In this document: positions 32,824 through 37,363 of the stretch, piece by piece
Position numbering within the stretch: position 1 is the stretch's first letter
Layout of the letters: the number at the start of each line of letters is the position of its first letter
NCBI GenBank assembly: GCA_938035125.1
Contig: CALHNS010000104.1
Span: 1-37,363 of the forward strand
DNA from: an uncultured Granulosicoccaceae bacterium
GTDB taxonomy: Bacteria > Pseudomonadota > Gammaproteobacteria > Granulosicoccales > Granulosicoccaceae
Length of the DNA stretch: 37,363 bases
Direction: 5' to 3'
Notes under the pieces: model-generated
The model's input: only the letters and a program-made list of their open reading frames with translations
Told to the model about the DNA's origin: nothing
Database searches by the model: none
Position numbers and translations under genes: made by a program

Positions 32824-34926
32824 TTACGCCGAAGTATAGCAGCGAAGCACTCTGACGGCTTTTGAATCCAATTTAATCGATTGAATATCACCCAATGGCT
32901 TAACCGCACAGACCGAGTCGGCAGTATTTACCCAGCATTCCCACCGCCCTGAGGGCATAACGGAGGTGTTTACTGGCACAGACAAAGGTTTATCAGAATT
33001 ATTGAACAGTACGCTCACCCCATTGCCATGCGTTTTAGCCGCATTTTGATCAATTAATTGCATGATCAGTACTTGGCGAAATTCATCGCCCCACTCATCC
33101 GAACTAATAATTTGACCAGCCTCATTCAGCCAACTCACATTGGGTAAATCCCAACACGCATCGCGCGCTCCACCGTGCAGCCAACCCTTTTGCCGAAGTA
33201 AGGGCAAGCGTTTTCGAACTGAAATTAAATGCTGTACAAACCGGGACAAAGGCTCATCGCGTGGCGCATCGGGCCAGTTAACCCAACCCAGTGGATTATC
33301 GTGGCAATAGGCATTGTTATTACCGGCTTGTGAATTATTCACCTCATCGCCTGCCAACAACATGGGGATGCCTTGCGACACCATTAAGGTCGTTAGTATA
33401 TTTCTTTGAGCTCGGCGCCGGTCGTGCATCACATCCTTATCATCTGTGTCGCCCTCCACCCCATGATTATAAGAATGGTTGGTACCGTGACCATCACGAT
33501 TATTTTCACCATTGGCCTCATTGTGCTTGGTGTTGTAACTGACCAAGTCATGCAATGTAAATCCATCGTGCGCGGTCACAAAATTAACGCTTGCCGTTGG
33601 GCCACGTTGGCTAGATGCGAAGGATTGGTAGCTGCCTAAAAGAAGATCAGCTAAGGGTGCAAGCGTGCCAGGTTCATTCGACCAAAAACGGCGCACACCG
33701 TCTCGGTACTTATCGTTCCATTCACTCCAACCCGAAGGGTATGCACCGAGTTGATACCCACCGTTGCCGATATCCCACGGTTCTGCAATTAAGCGAGTGT
33801 TTTGTAAATCGGGGTCTTGTCGAATGCTTGCAAAAAACGCCGAACGTTCATCAAAATTTGTGGGGTTGCGGCCCAAAATGGTGGTTAAATCAAATCGAAA
33901 ACCATCAATGCCAAATTCGTTCACCCAATAACGCAGTGAATCAATCACCATTTGCAATACGCGTGGGTGATGCATGTTCAGGGTGTTGCCACATCCACTT
34001 TCATTTAAGTAGTGTTTTAAATCGGGGGTTAATCGGTAATAACTGCGATTATCAATGCCTCGATAACATAAGGTTGGGCCCTCTTCATTGCCTTCACCAC
34101 TGTGGTTGTAAACCACATCCATCCAGCATTCAATGCCTCGGTTATGCATGGCGTTAACCATCGCTCGACATTCAGCGTTAGCATCGGTGTTGGCGTATTT
34201 TCTAGTGGGGGAAAAGAAACCAAGTGTGTTGTAACCCCAGTAATTACTGAGTTTTCGGGTTACTAAAAAATCGTCATTCACACCCGCTTGTATGGGTAAC
34301 CATTCAACGGCGGTAACACCGAGTTCAGTTAAATAATCCAACACAGCAGCTTCAGCAACACCTTCGTAACTGCCCGCCACCGACGAATCGATGCCTGGAA
34401 ACTGTTTGGTAAACCCCTTGATGTGCGCTTCAAGCACCACGCTATCGGCTATTGGGCATTTATCGCCTTGAAGCGGATTAACTTTATTCGACTCGGTAAG
34501 TTCAGTTACCACACTTTTAGGCACGTAAGGCGCGCTGTCGCGAGTATCAAACGATGCACAACCATCGGCGTGACCTCGTTCGTAGCCAAATATTGCGTCG
34601 TGCCATATAAGCTCGCCCTGCCACGCGCGAGCGTACGGATCAAGCAGCAGTTTATTGGGGTTAAATCGATGCCCTTGGTCGGGCAAATAGGGCCCGTGCA
34701 CACGATAGCCATAGCATTGGCCTGCTTTTGCATCGGATACCAGCAAATGCCACACTTGCTCTGTTGGGCCTGCCATATCAAAGCGGGCAACTTCTGTGCT
34801 TCCCGTATCATCAAACAGGCAAAGCTCAACCCGCGTTGCGTGTTCAGAGAAAAGTGTGAAATTTACGCCGGACGTTCTCACCGTTGCGCCCAAAGGGAAC
34901 GGCTGGCCCGTTTGTATCTCTATCAA
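32824..34926 (-). CDS. glgX: Glycogen debranching enzyme GlgX
   Basis: A 700-residue isoamylase-type GH13 enzyme that hydrolyses alpha-1,6 branches of glycogen left by phosphorylase. An N-terminal CBM48 domain (GQPFPLGATVRTSGVNFTLF) precedes the barrel. The four conserved regions are DVVYNHSGEG (from residue 270), GFRFDLTT with nucleophile D346, AEPWD with acid/base E382, and VTAHDG with D454. The length is typical for GlgX. It starts at ATG 34926, divergent from glgC across a 121-bp gap with two palindromes, so degradation and synthesis genes may be reciprocally controlled from this region. Confidence 0.94.
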   Translation of the reverse strand: MIEIQTGQPFPLGATVRTSGVNFTLFSEHATRVELCLFDDTGSTEVARFDMAGPTEQVWHLLVSDAKAGQCYGYRVHGPYLPDQGHRFNPNKLLLDPYARAWQGELIWHDAIFGYERGHADGCASFDTRDSAPYVPKSVVTELTESNKVNPLQGDKCPIADSVVLEAHIKGFTKQFPGIDSSVAGSYEGVAEAAVLDYLTELGVTAVEWLPIQAGVNDDFLVTRKLSNYWGYNTLGFFSPTRKYANTDANAECRAMVNAMHNRGIECWMDVVYNHSGEGNEEGPTLCYRGIDNRSYYRLTPDLKHYLNESGCGNTLNMHHPRVLQMVIDSLRYWVNEFGIDGFRFDLTTILGRNPTNFDERSAFFASIRQDPDLQNTRLIAEPWDIGNGGYQLGAYPSGWSEWNDKYRDGVRRFWSNEPGTLAPLADLLLGSYQSFASSQRGPTASVNFVTAHDGFTLHDLVSYNTKHNEANGENNRDGHGTNHSYNHGVEGDTDDKDVMHDRRRAQRNILTTLMVSQGIPMLLAGDEVNNSQAGNNNAYCHDNPLGWVNWPDAPRDEPLSRFVQHLISVRKRLPLLRQKGWLHGGARDACWDLPNVSWLNEAGQIISSDEWGDEFRQVLIMQLIDQNAAKTHGNGVSVLFNNSDKPLSVPVNTSVMPSGRWECWVNTADSVCAVKPLGDIQSIKLDSKAVRVLRCYTSA

Positions 34927-34950
34927 AACAGCGATTAACTCTCAGATTTC

Positions 34951-35004
34951 GTTAGCCGTAGCATGGCTAACCAACCAAATACAAGGCGAATCTCGTGCCG
35001 AGAT
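34951..35004. promoter_or_regulatory. two perfect inverted repeats in the glgX/glgC divergent control region
   Basis: GTTAGCC (34951-34957) and GGCTAAC (34965-34971) are 7-bp arms 7 bases apart. ATCTCG (34990-34995) and CGAGAT (34999-35004) are 6-bp arms 3 bases apart. Both lie in the 121-bp gap between the glgX and glgC starts. A TATATC at 35014 could be a -10 for glgC but has no good -35, which fits an activator-dependent promoter. Operator function is inferred. Confidence 0.45.
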
Positions 35005-35047
35005 ACGGTAGGCTATATCGTACACGGACTAGTTCAGGAAACGATGC

Positions 35048-36319
35048 ATGGCACCGGGTAGTGATCGTCACATATCGCGTTTAACTAAACGAACTCTGGC
35101 ACTGATATTGGCCGGGGGGCGCGGCAGCCGCTTGCACGAACTTACCGATTGGCGCGCCAAACCCGCGGTGCCCTTCGGCGGGAAATTTCGCATCATCGAT
35201 TTTCCCTTGTCCAACTGTGTGAATTCTGGCATCCGAAACATGGGGGTTGTCACGCAATACAAGTCGCACTCTTTGGTTCGGCATTTGGTTAATGGCTGGT
35301 CAAATTTTCGCCCAGGTTTTGGTGAATCCATGGACATTCTGCCGGCCTCTATGCGGGTGGGCGATGAGTGGTACAAAGGCACAGCCGATGCGATATTTCA
35401 AAACCTCGACATCATCCGAGCCAATCAACCAGAATTCGTATTGATATTAGGTGGCGACCACATCTACAAAATGGATTACGGCCCGCTTATCGCCCGTCAC
35501 GAAGCATTAGGTGCCGATATGAGCATATGCTGCGTGGAAGTGTCTGTGGAAGAAGCAGCTGGCGCGTTCGGCGTCATCCAAGTTGATGAGAACGGACGCG
35601 TAAAGGGTTTTTCTGAAAAACCTGAGCACCCCGAGGAGATACCTGGCAAACCGGGGCGCGTGTTGGCCTCCATGGGTAATTACGTATTTTCTACAGAATT
35701 CCTTTATACCGAACTGATTAAAGATGCCGATGATGGCGTAAGCTCGCACGACTTTGGAAATGACATCTTGCCAAGGCTTGTTTACACTCATAACCTTTAT
35801 GCGTTTCCATTGGGTGAAGACCGACCCCATACTCAACCCTATTGGCGCGATGTGGGCACCATAGATGCCCTGTACGAGGCCAATTTAGAATTAGTGGAAA
35901 TGCAGCCACAGTTAGATCTTTATGACAAAGACTGGCCAATCTATACCCACCAAGTACAGTTACCATCGGCAAAATTTGTGCACGATGCAGAAGGCCGAAC
36001 AGGCATGGCCGTTAACAGCATCGTCTCCGGTGGCTGTGTGGTTTCCGGTGCTGAATTAAATCGCTGTTTGTTGTTTTCCAATGTGCGCGTGCATTCCTAC
36101 AGTCAAGTGCGCAATTCAGTGCTTATGCCCGATGTCATCGTTGGGCGAAATTGCCGAATTGAGAAAGCCATCATTGATCGCGGAGTGGTTTTACCACCAG
36201 ATACCGATGTTGGTTTGGATCGTGCAGCAGATGAAGCGAATGGCTTTCGAGTCACCGAGAACGGCGTAACTCTGGTAACCCCAGATATGTTGGGCCAAAA
36301 ATTACACCAACTGCGCTAA
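35048..36319 (+). CDS. glgC: Glucose-1-phosphate adenylyltransferase GlgC
   Basis: A 423-residue ADP-glucose pyrophosphorylase, the committed step of glycogen synthesis (glucose-1-phosphate + ATP to ADP-glucose + PPi). The nucleotide loop [15 protein letters not shown] covers residues 18-32, [20 protein letters not shown] follows (from residue 37), and [10 protein letters not shown] and SEKPEHP supply substrate contacts. The C-terminal left-handed beta-helix ([20 protein letters not shown] onward) is the allosteric and oligomerisation domain. The length matches the proteobacterial enzymes. The ATG at 35048 is in frame with the domain. glgA starts 22 bp after the stop. Confidence 0.94.
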   Translation: MAPGSDRHISRLTKRTLALILAGGRGSRLHELTDWRAKPAVPFGGKFRIIDFPLSNCVNSGIRNMGVVTQYKSHSLVRHLVNGWSNFRPGFGESMDILPASMRVGDEWYKGTADAIFQNLDIIRANQPEFVLILGGDHIYKMDYGPLIARHEALGADMSICCVEVSVEEAAGAFGVIQVDENGRVKGFSEKPEHPEEIPGKPGRVLASMGNYVFSTEFLYTELIKDADDGVSSHDFGNDILPRLVYTHNLYAFPLGEDRPHTQPYWRDVGTIDALYEANLELVEMQPQLDLYDKDWPIYTHQVQLPSAKFVHDAEGRTGMAVNSIVSGGCVVSGAELNRCLLFSNVRVHSYSQVRNSVLMPDVIVGRNCRIEKAIIDRGVVLPPDTDVGLDRAADEANGFRVTENGVTLVTPDMLGQKLHQLR

Positions 36320-36341
36320 AGCGAATTACCAACAAAACGAT

Positions 36342-37363
36342 ATGGCTACCCAATTGCACATCTGCATGTTAGCCGCCGAGAACGATTCCCTGCCCGGTGG
36401 CAAAGTGGGCGGCATTGGCGATGTGGTTCGAGACCTCCCAGCAGCCATAGCGGCTACTGGCGTAAAAGTTACCGTCATAGTGCCAGCCTACGGCTCATTC
36501 CATCAATTACCCGGCGCCCAGAGAACCACCACCGTTAGCGTGCCCTTTTGTGGTCGAGATGAACACATTGATGTGTACGAGCTGGTTAATGGCAGCAGTA
36601 AAGGCGTGAGCCAAGTTGCGTTAGAACACCCACTGTTCAGTGCCTGTGGCACGGGCAACATTTACTGCAACGATGGCGCAGACAAACCGTTTGCGACCGA
36701 TGCTACTAAGTTTGCTTTATTTTCCACAGCCGCTTTATCGGCTATTGCATCCGATGCCTTCGGAAGCGTTGATGTGATTCACATGCACGACTGGCATGCA
36801 GGGTTTGCCGCCATTTTGGCCTTTTATGATCCGCAGTACGAATCGTTAAAATACATCCCACGCGTATTCAGTATTCATAATTTGGCCATGCAAGGCATAC
36901 GTCCGTTAAGCGGTGATGATTCTTCATGGGAAACCTGGTTCCCAGAATTCAACCCACCTGAGGAATCGATTGTGGACCCCCGATGGCCAAATTGCGTTAA
37001 CCCCATGGCAGCTGCCATTCGATTAAGCACCCGCGTGCACACGGTATCGCCTACTTACGCAAACGAAATTCAGCAAGCAAACGATGCCAGCCGCGGTTTT
37101 CATGGCGGTGAAGGGCTTGAGAAAGATTTACAAGCCGCTGCGCGCGAGCAGCGTTTGGTGGGCATACTAAACGGCACAGAATACGAACCTGTAAGCGGTG
37201 TTGAAACCGGCGTTAAACCCGGCGTTAAACCCGGCGTTGAAACAAATGAAAAGCAAAGTAGATCATTTTTAAAACGCGCCAAAGTATCTTCGCGCGATGC
37301 ACGTTGGACAACAGAATTAAAAAAAATTCGCGACACCTCACTCAGCTGGTTAGGTAAAACCGA
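36342..37363 (+). CDS. glgA: Glycogen synthase GlgA, 5' part (runs off the window)
   Basis: An open frame of 340 codons from ATG 36342 to the window end with no stop. The start QLHICMLAAENDSLPGGKVG and following GIGDVVRDLPAAI give the K-x-G-G ADP-glucose-binding motif (Lys21). IHMHDWHAGFAAIL (HDWHAG at 149-154), FSIHNLAMQGI and VHTVSPTYANEI are GT5 starch/glycogen synthase hallmarks. It elongates alpha-1,4-glucan from ADP-glucose made by GlgC. After GILNGTEY, where the hinge normally reads NG-x-D/E-Y-x-x-W, there is a 12-bp-repeat-encoded insert and a basic linker. The second GT-B domain lies beyond the window. Confidence 0.9.
   Translation, partial: MATQLHICMLAAENDSLPGGKVGGIGDVVRDLPAAIAATGVKVTVIVPAYGSFHQLPGAQRTTTVSVPFCGRDEHIDVYELVNGSSKGVSQVALEHPLFSACGTGNIYCNDGADKPFATDATKFALFSTAALSAIASDAFGSVDVIHMHDWHAGFAAILAFYDPQYESLKYIPRVFSIHNLAMQGIRPLSGDDSSWETWFPEFNPPEESIVDPRWPNCVNPMAAAIRLSTRVHTVSPTYANEIQQANDASRGFHGGEGLEKDLQAAAREQRLVGILNGTEYEPVSGVETGVKPGVKPGVETNEKQSRSFLKRAKVSSRDARWTTELKKIRDTSLSWLGKT
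37197..37244 (+). repeat. in-frame 12-bp tandem repeat inside glgA
   Basis: Four consecutive 12-bp units (GGCGTTAAACCC-like) encode Gly-Val-Glu-Thr, Gly-Val-Lys-Pro, Gly-Val-Lys-Pro, Gly-Val-Glu-Thr. The two middle copies are identical. They sit directly after the NGTEYEPVS segment of glycogen synthase, in the region linking its two domains. Confidence 0.9.

Noticed and set aside
33615..34157. 180-codon frame opposite glgX
   Set aside because: It lies entirely antisense to the conserved catalytic region of glgX, is Cys/His rich with no recognisable domain, and is a codon-bias shadow.
34423..34938. 171-codon frame opposite the glgX start
   Set aside because: It is antisense to the CBM48 and early barrel regions and has no domain or ribosome site.

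Overview
The window looks like a chromosomal stretch of a Gram-negative, heterotrophic, aerobic marine proteobacterium, most likely a gammaproteobacterium. The reasons are lipoproteins with lipoboxes, c-type cytochrome motifs, a Wzc-type polysaccharide co-polymerase/tyrosine kinase, a GlgX/GlgC/GlgA glycogen locus, a choline-sulfatase and a DgcN/DgcA-like D-glutamate pair of the kind described in marine Proteobacteria. I cannot fix the genus. No rRNA, tRNA, CRISPR array or prophage was seen. The only mobile-element trace is the end of an IS transposase at the left edge.

Region 1 (1-9.5 kb) is amino-acid/amine uptake and catabolism. After the transposase remnant come a minus-strand FAD amine/amino-acid oxidase and, across a divergent gap filled by 17 regularly spaced GGG tracts, a forward run: a glyoxalase-3-like VOC protein, a second FAD oxidoreductase, a complete AapJQMP-type amino-acid ABC transporter and an enolase-superfamily enzyme with altered metal-ligand motifs. 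A strong stem-loop lies between the binding-protein gene and the first permease gene.

Region 2 (9.5-17.1 kb) is osmolyte/amino-acid metabolism. A choline-sulfatase (betC) diverges from a glycine-amidinotransferase-like enzyme coupled to an EamA transporter. Then come a PfkB sugar kinase, a 300-bp gap rich in inverted repeats, a small membrane-anchored LEA-like repeat protein, and dgcN-dgcA on the minus strand.

Region 3 (17.1-21.2 kb) is a tightly overlapping minus-strand trio: an inner-membrane-anchored phospholipase-D-fold protein, an unrecognised lipoprotein, and a di-haem RoxA-like cytochrome c lipoprotein. This is the best candidate for an undescribed functional unit here.

Region 4 (21.2-32 kb) is a Wzx/Wzy-type exopolysaccharide operon: co-polymerase/BY-kinase, initiating phosphoglycosyl transferase, WecG/TagA glycosyltransferase, flippase, two GT2 transferases, O-antigen-ligase-like polymerase, galE and a secreted GH16 glucanase. 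No outer-membrane exporter (Wza) gene is present. Two inter-gene gaps contain hairpins.

Region 5 (32-37.4 kb) holds a membrane protein that looks like the amino-terminal half of an LtaS/MdoB-type phosphoglycerol transferase without its catalytic domain, then the glycogen genes: glgX on the minus strand, diverging from glgC and a glgA that runs off the window. The glgX/glgC gap has two perfect inverted repeats. A theme across the window is short tandem duplication (6, 6/7, 12, 14, 15, 28 and 30 bp periods) at gene ends, in gaps and in frame inside genes.
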